Shown here: in pieces, positions 34,583-43,554 of the stretch
Layout of the letters: every line of letters starts with the position of its first letter
Numbering within the stretch: position 1 is the first letter of the stretch
Assembly: GCA_010672825.2 (NCBI GenBank)
Contig: JAAHFU020000003.1
Coordinates: 124,001 to 188,000 of the forward strand
DNA: 64,000 nucleotides
Source: Leptolyngbya sp. SIO1E4
Lineage (GTDB): Bacteria; Cyanobacteriota; Cyanobacteriia; Phormidesmidales; Phormidesmidaceae
Direction of reading: 5' to 3'
Notes under the pieces: generated by a model
The model's database searches: none
What the model was told of the DNA's origin: nothing
The model's input: only the letters and a program-made list of their open reading frames with translations
Translations under genes and position numbers: made by a program

Positions 34583-34890
34583 CGACAATACTCGCCTCAG
34601 GCATATGCTAGTGGCGGCCAAAAGAGCAGACCGTATCGCTCAATAAGAACCTCGTGAATCTTGCGAAACAGACGAGAAATTCTCGATAGCCTTAGCAAGG
34701 CTGATTGAGATCATTGGCGAAGCTGCAAGTAAGGTCTCTATTAATAGAAGTTGATTTGGCCAAGCAGAGGTGAGCTGGGTGCAGTCTATTCGTGATTAGC
34801 CAAATGATTAGCACCTTTCGCATACTATAGAGCCACACCTCGAATGCAAAGCTATTGGCATTCCCAAAACTCTATGTAGATTTGACAGCT
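34569..34890 (+). pseudogene. Decayed HepT-type (HEPN) toxin
   Basis: The frame starts with MTKIDDNTRLRHMLVAAKRA, the HepT N-terminus. It contains ALARLIEIIGEAASKVS, then the degraded RxxxxH region (RD-stop-PND-stop-HLSH). At least four in-frame stops are present. The first ATG overlaps the end of the MntA remnant by 14 bp, conserving the operon arrangement of functional MntA-HepT modules. Confidence 0.85.
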
Positions 34891-34967
34891 AAGTTTGTTA
34901 CCTTTTCGGATTTTGAAGGTATCCTTTCCTAGAATTCAACTAAATTTCGCGGTATCTAGCATCGGCT

Positions 34968-36311
34968 ATGGGACAGATATTTATATCAGCAGGGCATGGG
35001 GGGTTCGAAAATGACTCCATTGACCGGGGGGTCGCGGCGTCTGGAACCACAGAAGCCGCCGAAATGATCCGAATCCGGGATTTAGTTGTACCGGAGCTGC
35101 GATTGCGAGGGTTCGAAGTACTCGCCGTCCAAGATGACCTCAGTAGCCAGCAGACCCTAGAGTGGATTAACACCCACTGTCGCCCCAACGATGTTGCCCT
35201 AGAAATCCATACAGGTGCCTTCAGTAGCCCAGGGGCTCGGGGAGCTAGCGTTTTCTACATTGCTAACAACGATACGCGTAAATCCCATGCTGAACTGCTG
35301 CTGTTGGCGCTACTGCGGCGAGTGCCCCAGCTACCCAGTCGCGGGGCCAGGCCAGATACCACAACGGGCATCGGCAGCCTTGCCTTCACTCGCCGCCTAA
35401 AATGCCCATCGCTGCTCATGGAAGTCGGCTATCTCACCAATCCCGATGACTTAGGGCTCATTCAAAATCGCCGCCGCGAAATTGCTTTGGGCATTGCTGA
35501 CGGTGTCGCTTCCTGGAGTCGGGCTGTTGCAGGGGATGGCGTTCAGGCATTTCCTGAAATCAAGATCAGCATTAATGATGGGCCATACGACGACAATGGC
35601 ATCATCATTAACGGCAATTCCTACATCCCGATCGATTTAGTCGATCAGCTCAGTATTGATTTGTTTAACAACCCAGATGTTCGGCGGGTGCGCTATCGAG
35701 GAGTGGTTTTCATCAAAGCCATCGACCTGCGTGATTACAATATCTCAGTCGGTTGGGACGCAACACAACGGATGGTCACCCTCAAAACGAATTCCCTCCC
35801 CGTTTGTGCCGGGCAACTTGCCCACATCATGGGTAAGGGCATCACCTCTGACTTACAGATGTTGATGTTTTTGAAGCAAAACAACGAGAACGCGACAAAA
35901 CCTTATAAAGATCTCCCCCGCTTCTACAAAGAGGAGGCAGCGATCGAGGGCGTTAACCACGATATTGCCTTTTGCCAAATGTGCCTCGAAACGTCTTACC
36001 TCCGCTTTCCAGGCAGTCTGAGACCAGAAGACAACAACTTTGGAGGCCTTGGCGGTGCCGGTAGCGGCAACGGTGAAATTTCTTTTAATGACCCTCGCAT
36101 GGGGGTACGGGCCCAAATTCAGCATTTGAAGGCTTATGCCAGCAGCGAACCCTTAGTTCAAGAAATCATTGATCCACGATTTCGCTTTGTCAAACGAGGG
36201 ATTGCACCATTGGTCAGTCAACTGAGCAATCGCTGGGATGCCGACATGCAATACGGCGACAAAATAATGTCCATATTGCGCAACCTCTATGAATCAGCTG
36301 CGCTGCTTTGA
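34968..36311 (+). CDS. N-acetylmuramoyl-L-alanine amidase fused to a glucosaminidase domain
   Basis: This protein has 447 aa. Residues 1-190 are Amidase_3: FISAGHGG (zinc His), ALEIHTGAF (second His) and LLMEVGYLTNPDD (catalytic Glu). Residues 200-285 look like a copper-amine-oxidase-N/beta domain with ININGNSYIPIDL-like segments. Residues 295-447 match a peptidoglycan N-acetylglucosaminidase domain with catalytic Glu in ALIEG-type context (EAAIEGVNHDIAFCQMCLETSYLRFPG). No signal peptide is seen at this start, which is unusual for a wall hydrolase. Two different peptidoglycan bonds would be cut by one protein. It is followed 221 bp later by a SpoIID-domain gene in the same direction. Confidence 0.85.
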   Translation: MGQIFISAGHGGFENDSIDRGVAASGTTEAAEMIRIRDLVVPELRLRGFEVLAVQDDLSSQQTLEWINTHCRPNDVALEIHTGAFSSPGARGASVFYIANNDTRKSHAELLLLALLRRVPQLPSRGARPDTTTGIGSLAFTRRLKCPSLLMEVGYLTNPDDLGLIQNRRREIALGIADGVASWSRAVAGDGVQAFPEIKISINDGPYDDNGIIINGNSYIPIDLVDQLSIDLFNNPDVRRVRYRGVVFIKAIDLRDYNISVGWDATQRMVTLKTNSLPVCAGQLAHIMGKGITSDLQMLMFLKQNNENATKPYKDLPRFYKEEAAIEGVNHDIAFCQMCLETSYLRFPGSLRPEDNNFGGLGGAGSGNGEISFNDPRMGVRAQIQHLKAYASSEPLVQEIIDPRFRFVKRGIAPLVSQLSNRWDADMQYGDKIMSILRNLYESAALL

Positions 36312-36532
36312 TGTTTTGATGTTTTGCCGCGAGTTGGGGATCTCTGTGTTCCATGATCAGCGTCAGGTGATATCGTGATGGCTAGGTTTTGGAACCATTA
36401 CTCTCAAGAATGGGTCAGAATCCGCTTGGAGACATGGATACGAGGTGTATTCAGCTCCATTGCTTCCTTTGGGTGCTACCTCCACAGCCGCAGACGTGCT
36501 GTAGAGCATCGGTTGTCCAGCAAATTTTGAAG

Positions 36533-37690
36533 ATGTCAAAGTCCTCTACTTGTAAGAATTTCCCTGCTCTGCATCGGTTATTGCGTCTCTGGAGCCCCCT
36601 CCTGCCTAAGGGCGGATTGTCATTGTTAATATGGCTGCTCTGGTGTTTGCCGGGGCTGGCTTTAGAACTACGGGTTGCTATCAAAGAAGGGGCTAGCCAA
36701 GTTGTAGTTGGCACCTCTAATGCGGGCGTCATTCGAGATTTGAGCGGAAATCCAGTGGGTCAGGTACCGGGTGGGCAATCCCTCATGGTGGCGGCCCACG
36801 GCTCTCAGGTTAAAGCGGGTAACTGGCTTGGCAACTCTTTTTGGGTGGAACCGAGTGCCGACGGATATGTTTTCATTGGCGATCGCTGGTATCGAGGGCG
36901 GGTTCTGGTGACGTCCACAGGCAGTGGCGTCACGGCTATCAACCATGTTGATATAGAGCACTATTTGTACAGCGTTGTTGGGGGTGAAATGCCCACCAGC
37001 TGGCCGCTTGAAGCTTTAAAGGCCCAGGCAGTAGCGGCCCGCTCCTATGTGTTGTATCAGCGTCAGCGAGGGCGCAACCCAGCCTACGACGTCGGTGACA
37101 CAACGAGCTGGCAGGTATACGGCGGGCTCGCAGATGAAGCAAGCAGCACCCAAACCGCTGTAGAGGCCACCCGTGACCAGGTCTTGACCCACGGGGGTCA
37201 AATTATTGAAGCGGTCTTTCATTCTTCTTCCGGTGGCCATACCGAAAATGTTGAGGATGTGTGGAGCCGACCCATTCCTTATTTACGGGGGGTGCAAGAC
37301 TTTGATGCTGGTGCACCGGTTTACCAGTGGGTAGAAACCCTCTCCCTGGATGAGTTTGACCGCCGTGTCCCCAATATTGGCCTATTGCGGAATGCCACCC
37401 CCCAGCGGACGACCCCGCGTGGGCGTGTTCAAGAAATGCACTTAGAGGGTAATCTCGGCTCCCGCGTGATTAGCGGCAACGATCTGCGCAATGCCCTTAA
37501 CCTGCGCAGCACTCTGTTCTCCATCGCTATCTCAGGCGATACGGTGCAAATTATCGGTCGGGGCTTTGGCCATGGCATTGGGATGAGTCAGTGGGGTGCC
37601 CACAACATGGCTCAGCAAGGGTACTCCTATCAGCAAATTCTGGGACACTATTATCAAGGTGCCCAACTGGCCACGGTTGAAGTGCGCTAG
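36533..37690 (+). CDS. SpoIID/LytB-domain protein
   Basis: This protein has 385 aa from the ATG at 36533. It has a basic N-terminus and a hydrophobic signal anchor (LLIWLLWCLPGLALELRVA). The SpoIID domain is unmistakable: VDIEHYLYSVVGGEMP, WPLEALKAQAVAARSYVLY, HSSSGGHTENVEDVW and RGFGHGIGMSQWGAHNMA. SpoIID is a lytic transglycosylase acting on denuded glycan strands. In cyanobacteria, homologues are probably wall-remodelling enzymes. It pairs functionally with the preceding amidase/glucosaminidase. Confidence 0.92.
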   Translation: MSKSSTCKNFPALHRLLRLWSPLLPKGGLSLLIWLLWCLPGLALELRVAIKEGASQVVVGTSNAGVIRDLSGNPVGQVPGGQSLMVAAHGSQVKAGNWLGNSFWVEPSADGYVFIGDRWYRGRVLVTSTGSGVTAINHVDIEHYLYSVVGGEMPTSWPLEALKAQAVAARSYVLYQRQRGRNPAYDVGDTTSWQVYGGLADEASSTQTAVEATRDQVLTHGGQIIEAVFHSSSGGHTENVEDVWSRPIPYLRGVQDFDAGAPVYQWVETLSLDEFDRRVPNIGLLRNATPQRTTPRGRVQEMHLEGNLGSRVISGNDLRNALNLRSTLFSIAISGDTVQIIGRGFGHGIGMSQWGAHNMAQQGYSYQQILGHYYQGAQLATVEVR

Positions 37691-37734
37691 CAGCGTTCAG
37701 CAACGTCACTAAAACGCTTGCACAAATAAAATAA

Positions 37735-37820
37735 GGCCCCCTCCTGTCCCCCAAAGCCAAAAAATACGAAGGAAGTTGTTTGAAAGCCGCCCAATTTTGG
37801 GGGATTAAGGGGGCATTCAG
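37735..37820. repeat. Imperfect palindromic CCCCC/GGGGG element
   Basis: GGCCCCCTCCTGTCCCCCAAAG is mirrored about 50 bp later by TTTTGGGGGATTAAGGGGGC. This intergenic hairpin of about 80 bp has no coding capacity and looks like a MITE/REP-type element between convergent genes. Confidence 0.6.
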
Positions 37821-37871
37821 AATTGATGCCAGAGGTCTACTGTGTACTCACTTCTACCATTGCCATAGAAC

Positions 37872-39770
37872 TTAGAAAAAAGGCGCTGCGCTTTCTGCAT
37901 CCGGCATGTCAGTTTCTTCATCCGGCACCTCATCCAGTCCTTCGTCTGGGGTTCCATTCTCTTCATCAGCAGCTTCATCGGTGGCTTCGTCGATCGCTTC
38001 GTCCGCTTCGCCATCGGCATCTTCATCTGTTTCGTCATCCAGGGCAATGTCCATTAACCGGGCCACGCGCTGCTGCATCGCCAAGTGCGTTTCTACCCCT
38101 TCATAGGCATAGCGGTTAAAGCCCCCTGCCTCCACAATTTGCTTCAGATAATCGACTCGTTCCGCTGGAGCTGGGTGAGAGGCAAACCATTGCAGGCCAC
38201 CGCGATCGCCCGCCTCTTCCTGCAGCGTCACCATCAGGTTGTGTAAGCCATCTGCGGCATACCCTGCTGCCGAGAGAATTTGTGTCCCTAAAATGTCAGC
38301 CTGCCGCTCCATTGAGCGCGAGTAGCTGCTGGCGGCCAGCCCAGCTGCAATCCCCCCCACCTGACCAATGGGAATAATGCTCGCAACGCTGTTGATCAAG
38401 TTGCCGTTCGTCACCATCTGAAAACCGTGAGACAGCACTGCATGGGAGATTTCATGGGCGAGGAGCCCGGCAATTTCTGCCTCAGAGTTGGCCTTGAGAA
38501 TAGCCCCAGCATTGACAAAAATCTTGCCGCCGGGCAAAGCAAAGGCGTTTAAGTCTTCCTCCTCAATTACATGGAATTCATACTCAAACTCATCACGCCC
38601 TGCCAGGCTTGCCAGCTTTTGCCCCATGGTGTCGAGGTATTCATTAACGGGGCGATCGTTCATCATCGGTGCCTGCGTCTTGATTTGCTCCGCGGCATTC
38701 GCCCCGACCGCAGATTCTCCCTGCAACAAAAGCATGGCCGAATTCAACGCCGTGTAAGGGCCGATCAACCCACCCGTTAAAATCGCCCCCGCAGCGCCCG
38801 TCACCAAGTTGCCAATGAAGTTGCCGGTTAACTCTTCATTCATGGCGGCGCGGAAGCGATCCAGGTTTTCGTCACTCAGGGTTGCCATCTCCTCAGCATC
38901 GGGATGTTCTGGATTCAGTAGCGTAAACTGCCGAGCCGTAATCGCTGCTTCTATCCAATGCTCCATGCCCATTTGAGTAAAGGTGCGGGCGCGCAGCAAC
39001 TCTGGCTGGCTCGGGTAGATCATCAACGCCCTATCCAGAATGGCATCCCCTTTCTCAGCCTGATCTTGCTCAACTAAATAGTTGGCGTAAAACACATGGC
39101 CAGGAATAAATTCGGGATACTCCTCCACCAGCATGTCTAGGGGGACGACCGTTCGATGGGTCAACCCTTCCTCATAGCCCGTTTGAGCCTCCCGCCAGTA
39201 CACAGCCCCCGCAGGAGACAATTCAGCCGGATCCATAATTTCGGTAGGTCGCAAGTCAGCGGGGTCTACTTGCCAGAGGGCATCCTTAACTTGGCGGTAC
39301 AGCGCTTCAGCCGCTGCCTGATCACCCGCCAAGTAGTATTCATCTGCAGCGATTAAAATCTGTTGCTGTTTTGAAATCTTAGGGGCGTCTTCACCCTCTC
39401 CAGATGACTCGACTTCAGCCTCATTCCAGGGCAAATCATCGTCGTCAGAGTCCCCGTCTTGTGGAACAGTTTCTGACGGTAGCTTGGGTTCAAAATCCGG
39501 CAGATTGAGGGTGTCCCCCTGGGACTCTGGAGAGGTTTCAGGGGATGCCTCAGGATCGGTCTCTGATGAGGGTTCTGAGGCACCTTCGGAGTCGGGCACC
39601 TGCAAGTCATCGGCTGAGCTGATTTGGGGGTCAGCGGTTTGGGAGGAGGTTTCTGCCACAGAGGGTGCAGCCGCATAACCAGCCCGAACGCCCTTGCCAA
39701 AGCCACTGAAGCCTACAGTTAAGAAGATTCCAACCAAACTCCAGACAAGGAAGCGTTTCCCGATTTTCAT
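37872..39770 (-). CDS. M48-family periplasmic metalloprotease (BepA/YfgC-like)
   Basis: This protein has 632 aa from the ATG at 39770 and a signal peptide (LVWSLVGIFLTVGFSGFGKG). A long acidic linker (residues 30-130) is followed by TPR-like helices (EYYLAGDQAAAEALYRQV, then VFYANYLVEQDQAEKGDAIL). The M48 peptidase domain has zinc motif HEISH (439-443), an upstream NAFALPGGKIFVNAGAI and a downstream ERQAD glutamate (SMERQADILGTQIL). The C-terminal end is very acidic (DEDADGEADEA...). Homologues are cell-envelope quality-control proteases. TPRs normally sit C-terminal in BepA, so the order here is different. Confidence 0.92.
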   Translation of the reverse strand: MKIGKRFLVWSLVGIFLTVGFSGFGKGVRAGYAAAPSVAETSSQTADPQISSADDLQVPDSEGASEPSSETDPEASPETSPESQGDTLNLPDFEPKLPSETVPQDGDSDDDDLPWNEAEVESSGEGEDAPKISKQQQILIAADEYYLAGDQAAAEALYRQVKDALWQVDPADLRPTEIMDPAELSPAGAVYWREAQTGYEEGLTHRTVVPLDMLVEEYPEFIPGHVFYANYLVEQDQAEKGDAILDRALMIYPSQPELLRARTFTQMGMEHWIEAAITARQFTLLNPEHPDAEEMATLSDENLDRFRAAMNEELTGNFIGNLVTGAAGAILTGGLIGPYTALNSAMLLLQGESAVGANAAEQIKTQAPMMNDRPVNEYLDTMGQKLASLAGRDEFEYEFHVIEEEDLNAFALPGGKIFVNAGAILKANSEAEIAGLLAHEISHAVLSHGFQMVTNGNLINSVASIIPIGQVGGIAAGLAASSYSRSMERQADILGTQILSAAGYAADGLHNLMVTLQEEAGDRGGLQWFASHPAPAERVDYLKQIVEAGGFNRYAYEGVETHLAMQQRVARLMDIALDDETDEDADGEADEAIDEATDEAADEENGTPDEGLDEVPDEETDMPDAESAAPFF

Positions 39771-39943
39771 GACAGCTACAACCAACACAGTGTTATTTAC
39801 AATTCTGCCAGGTTGAAGATCTAGCTGGAATTTGGATGCTAAACTTATCGATTTTCTTAAGTACCCGTAGAAAGGGCAGGCATCACACGATCAAGAACGT
39901 GCCAGGGCGACATTAAATGACCTCCAAATCGTGCAGAACGCCA

Positions 39944-40171
39944 CTACCCCTGCACCCATTCATACAATTCCAGGTTTTCCAAATTACAGCAGGTGCAGTC
40001 AGCACATTTTTCTGGCGCTGGCAAAGCACGGATGCGACCTTTGCGACTTAAACGCTGCAGCATCGGTTTTAGGGTCTGGCTGTCAGCATGGAATCGCAGA
40101 GAAAGATCCCTGAGGGAAACAGTTCCGTGGGTCGCGATGTAGGTTTGAATATCGCAAAGCATATGAGGCAA
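39944..40171 (-). CDS. feoC: FeoC-like Fe-S winged-helix protein
   Basis: This protein has up to 75 aa; Met4 (MLCDIQTYIATHGTVSL) may be the true start. A winged-helix body (LRDLSLRFHADSQTLKPMLQRLSRKGRIRALP) leads to a C-terminal cluster CADCTCC with four cysteines, the usual FeoC redox/Fe-S site. FeoC tunes FeoB abundance or acts as a small regulator of Fe(II) uptake. It is the last gene of the feo unit, 331 bp after feoB. The long gap with inverted repeats makes separate control possible. Confidence 0.85.
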   Translation of the reverse strand: MPHMLCDIQTYIATHGTVSLRDLSLRFHADSQTLKPMLQRLSRKGRIRALPAPEKCADCTCCNLENLELYEWVQG

Positions 40172-40349
40172 GGGGATGGAGGGAATAAGCGGGGAAATGA
40201 ATGACAGGATGGGGCGGTACAGGTTGAGAGATAGCTTTGTTCAGGTGAGTCCAGGAGATCTCAGTCAAGACCAGGGCTGGGGCGGGGTCCAGGGTGGATT
40301 AGATCCACATGCAAACCGTGATAAGGGGTTAGATGCGGTTGTCCCGCAA

Positions 40350-40497
40350 GGGTCGAGGCAGGTTTTGACAATTTGAGATGAGATTTTCCCGCAAATGTCG
40401 GGGCAGGTTTGGCCCATTTGGGATGTAGTTGGGCTGTCATTGACCCACAAAGGGAATCTCAAAACCTGCCTCTACCTTAAAACCTGCCCCGACATGA
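40350..40497. repeat. Paired inverted repeats between feoB and feoC
   Basis: Two copies of a GGCAGGTTT word (TCGAGGCAGGTTTT near 40352, TGTCGGGGCAGGTTT at 40397-40411) face two mirror copies (AAAACCTGCCTCTA near 40457, AAACCTGCCCCGACA at 40481-40495). They can fold as nested stems. Located just after the feoB stop on the minus strand, this could attenuate or stabilise the mRNA. The rest of the feoB-feoC gap carries nothing I recognise. Confidence 0.65.
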
Positions 40498-40502
40498 TTG
40501 GA

Positions 40503-42836
40503 TTAATGCCCTTCTAAGAGCAACCGTCGTCTTTGCCGAGCGGGTCGAGAATACCGCATGGCGACAATAGAGGCCACCAAGGCGATCGCCAGCCCCCCAA
40601 TCCAGGCCACTGAGGTAGCAGGATGACGTTGGAAGGTCATTACCTGGTAATACAGCACCGCACTCCAGTAGGCTAACCCCGTTGTCCAGAGGCCCACAAA
40701 GGCAGTCCAGCCAGCGTTAGTTTCGCGATAGACCGCCCCCATTGCCGCGACACAGGGGAAATACATGAGCACAAACAGCAGGTAGGCAAAGGCCCCTACT
40801 CGACCGTCAAAGCGCAGCGCCATTTGACCAAAGGTCGTAAACGCAACCTCTTGTTCTTCGGCGGCAGTTTCAACCGTGGTCACATCTCCAACGGATAGGC
40901 CCAGCGGGTCTAACAGAGTCCCCGGGAGTTCAGACAGGTTGGCCGGGATGGTCGCGAACGCTTCACCGATGTTGCCAAAGAAGTCGAAGCCTTCTTCCTC
41001 CAGGTCAACCCCTGCAGCGATCGCTTCATCTCGACCGAGCTGAGTGTAGAGGGAGTCGAGGGTGCCGACCACGGCTTCTTTAGCAAAGACCCCAGTGAAA
41101 ATGCCCACCGTAGCGGCCCAGTTGTCTTGCGTAACCCCCATGGGCGCAAAGGCAGGGGTGATGCTCTGGCTCACAGAACTCAGAATCGAGTTGTCGCTGT
41201 CTTCATTGCCAAAGGAACCGTCGGTGCCAATGGAATTCAGCAGGCTGAGCACCATCACCATCACAACAATGATTCGACCGGCCTTGAGAATAAACGCTTT
41301 CAATCGTTCCCACGTACGGATAAGCACCCCCTTCAGCGTTGGCAAGTGATAGGTGGGCAACTCCATCACAAAGGGAGCCGCTTCCCCTTTCAGCAGGGTG
41401 TATTTCATGATCAGCCCGGTGACAACGGCCATGGCCATGCCGAGCAAGTACAGCAGGAACACAATATTCTGCCCAGCAGCCGGGAAGAAGGCCGCTGCAA
41501 ACAGGGCATACACCGGCAACCGCGCCCCGCAAGACATGAACGGATTCATCAAGATAGTGAGGATGCGATCGCGGCGACTTTCTAATGTCCGCGTTGCCAT
41601 GATGGCTGGCACATTACAGCCAAAGCCCACCAGCATGGGCACAAAGGACTTACCCGGCAGGCCAACGAAGCGCATAAAGCGATCCATCACGAAGGCAGCA
41701 CGGGCCATATAGCCACTGTCTTCCAGAAACGCCATAAACAAAAACAGACAGCCAATCACCGGAATAAAGGTGGCCACGGTTTGAATACCGCCCCCCATCC
41801 CGTCTGCCAGCACTACCTGAACAATTTCAGGCAGGCCGATGGCGGCGAGCAGTCGGCCAAAACCATCGACAAAAATCGTGCCAAAGACAATGTCGAAAAA
41901 GTCGATGAAGGCGCTGCCCACGTTAATGGCAAACATAAACAGCAGGTACATGACCCCCAAAAAGATAGGGATCCCTAACCAGCGGTTGAGCACTATCTGG
42001 TCAATTTTGTCGGATTGGGTAATGCTGACTTCGCGGGGACGCGTTGCCACGTCATTGACAATTCGGTGAGCATAGCCATAGCGGCTATCCGCGATCGCGA
42101 TGTCAATATCTTCCCCTAGCACTTGATGAATGCGATGGCGATGCTCAGCAACTTTCTGCAGCAGCTCAGGAGTCGAATTGGGGACGCGGCTGTCGTCATA
42201 TTCCAACAGCTTGAGGGCCGTCCAGCGATCGCGAGGAGTCGGAGTAGACGTGGCGGCGATCGCGGGCATCAGTGCGGTTAACGCTTCTTCGATGATGGAG
42301 GGATAAACCACCTGGGCTTTAGGCTGCTGGGGCGTCACCAGACACTCATCTAAATAGCTGCGCAGCTCAGTGATGCCCTGTTCACGAGAGGCCACCATGG
42401 GTACCACCGGGCAACCTAATCGCTCTGCCAGCAGCTGAGCGTTAACGCGGGTTCCCCGCTCCTCAGCGACATCTGTCATGTTGAGTGCCACCACCAACGG
42501 CAGCCCCATCTCCAGAATTTGAGTCGTGAGGTAAAGGTTACGTTCCAGGTTGGCGGCATCCACAATGTTGACCACGATCTGCGCCTCACCAGACAGCAGG
42601 TAATCGCGGGCAATGGTCTCATCGATGCTGCCGTCGTTTTCAGCATCAATTGCATAAATACCGGGTAAGTCGACCACAGCCACCGTTTTGTTGCCATAGT
42701 GGTAGCTGCCCTCTTTACGGTCTACGGTGACCCCCGGCCAGTTGCCGACCCGCTGATTGGCCCCTGTCAACGCATTGAATAATGTCGTTTTGCCGCAGTT
42801 AGGATTTCCTGCCAGGGCGATCGTCCAGTTAGTCAT
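40503..42836 (-). CDS. feoB: Ferrous iron transporter FeoB
   Basis: This protein has 777 aa. The N-terminal G domain has GNPNCGKTTLFNALTG (G1), a G2/G3 DLPGIYAIDAE and ALNMTDVAEE (G4). A GDI helical region follows, and then the Fe(II) permease from about residue 270 with repeated Gate motifs (FVPMLVGFGCNVPAIMATR, and a second half near TVGIFTGVFAKEAVVGTLDS). It moves Fe2+ into the cytoplasm across the plasma membrane, coupled to GTP hydrolysis. The start overlaps the feoA stop by 8 bp, showing translational coupling. The length is normal. Confidence 0.97.
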   Translation of the reverse strand: MTNWTIALAGNPNCGKTTLFNALTGANQRVGNWPGVTVDRKEGSYHYGNKTVAVVDLPGIYAIDAENDGSIDETIARDYLLSGEAQIVVNIVDAANLERNLYLTTQILEMGLPLVVALNMTDVAEERGTRVNAQLLAERLGCPVVPMVASREQGITELRSYLDECLVTPQQPKAQVVYPSIIEEALTALMPAIAATSTPTPRDRWTALKLLEYDDSRVPNSTPELLQKVAEHRHRIHQVLGEDIDIAIADSRYGYAHRIVNDVATRPREVSITQSDKIDQIVLNRWLGIPIFLGVMYLLFMFAINVGSAFIDFFDIVFGTIFVDGFGRLLAAIGLPEIVQVVLADGMGGGIQTVATFIPVIGCLFLFMAFLEDSGYMARAAFVMDRFMRFVGLPGKSFVPMLVGFGCNVPAIMATRTLESRRDRILTILMNPFMSCGARLPVYALFAAAFFPAAGQNIVFLLYLLGMAMAVVTGLIMKYTLLKGEAAPFVMELPTYHLPTLKGVLIRTWERLKAFILKAGRIIVVMVMVLSLLNSIGTDGSFGNEDSDNSILSSVSQSITPAFAPMGVTQDNWAATVGIFTGVFAKEAVVGTLDSLYTQLGRDEAIAAGVDLEEEGFDFFGNIGEAFATIPANLSELPGTLLDPLGLSVGDVTTVETAAEEQEVAFTTFGQMALRFDGRVGAFAYLLFVLMYFPCVAAMGAVYRETNAGWTAFVGLWTTGLAYWSAVLYYQVMTFQRHPATSVAWIGGLAIALVASIVAMRYSRPARQRRRLLLEGH

Positions 42837-43554
42837 GGTTCACCTCTTCACGGACATTCGTTTCTACTTGTAGAGCTGCCGCCTCAGCTTTTCGCAGGCT
42901 CAGCTTAAAGCCCCGCACTTCAATTTCAACGGGGTCACCCATAGGGGCCTGGCGAGTCACTGTGAAATGAGTTCCAGGGGTGAGGCCCATGGACAGCAGT
43001 CTTTCGCGATAGGCTCGATTGCCCTTTTCGTAGCCCACAACGCGGCCCGACTGGCCGACTGTCAGGGCACCTAACTGTACCGTTGCTTGCATTACCGGAG
43101 ATTCTCCATTTACAGGCTGTACTGGGTGGTGTGGAGGGGGGTGTACCACCGGAGGATCACCCTCCTGCCCCACCGGGGTTACCATGACCCGATGCGCCAT
43201 GCCGGCTCCTAAGCCAATGCGGCAGCCATCGCGGGCCACAATCACAGAACCGCTGTTAGTGCGACTCAGAACAGTAATTTGACTGCCTTGAACCAGACCA
43301 ACATCGGTCAGGCGACGAACCATACGATGCCCTCCGCCAATCTGGACAAGCCAGAGGCGATCGCCGACAGAAGCCATCGCCAACGGCAGGCGTGCACCTG
43401 CCGGAGTTCGAGAGCTGGCACCTGCCTCTGAGGGAGCTGAGGCCTTCTCGAAATCAGCTAAATCAGCCGTTCCACCGATAAAGGTAATGTTCTGAAACTG
43501 AGCATCAAAGCTACCGTCAGAAACGGCGTCGAAAGAGTTAGGAGCCATGGGCAT
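42829..43554 (-). CDS. feoA: FeoA protein with two FeoA domains
   Basis: This protein has 241 aa with two SH3-like FeoA domains. Domain 1 spans residues 60-130 (ASVGDRLWLVQIGGGHRMVRRLTDVGLVQGSQITV) and domain 2 residues 160-235 (LTVGQSGRVVGYEKGNRAYRERLLSMGLTPGTHFTV, then VEIEVRGFKLSLRKAEA). Single-domain FeoA is the rule; the tandem form is found in cyanobacteria. A 55-residue N-terminal extension and a Pro/His-rich linker are unusual. FeoA is thought to activate FeoB. The overlap with feoB makes co-translation certain. An iron-responsive promoter should lie in the long gap to the right. Confidence 0.95.
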   Translation of the reverse strand: MPMAPNSFDAVSDGSFDAQFQNITFIGGTADLADFEKASAPSEAGASSRTPAGARLPLAMASVGDRLWLVQIGGGHRMVRRLTDVGLVQGSQITVLSRTNSGSVIVARDGCRIGLGAGMAHRVMVTPVGQEGDPPVVHPPPHHPVQPVNGESPVMQATVQLGALTVGQSGRVVGYEKGNRAYRERLLSMGLTPGTHFTVTRQAPMGDPVEIEVRGFKLSLRKAEAAALQVETNVREEVNHD

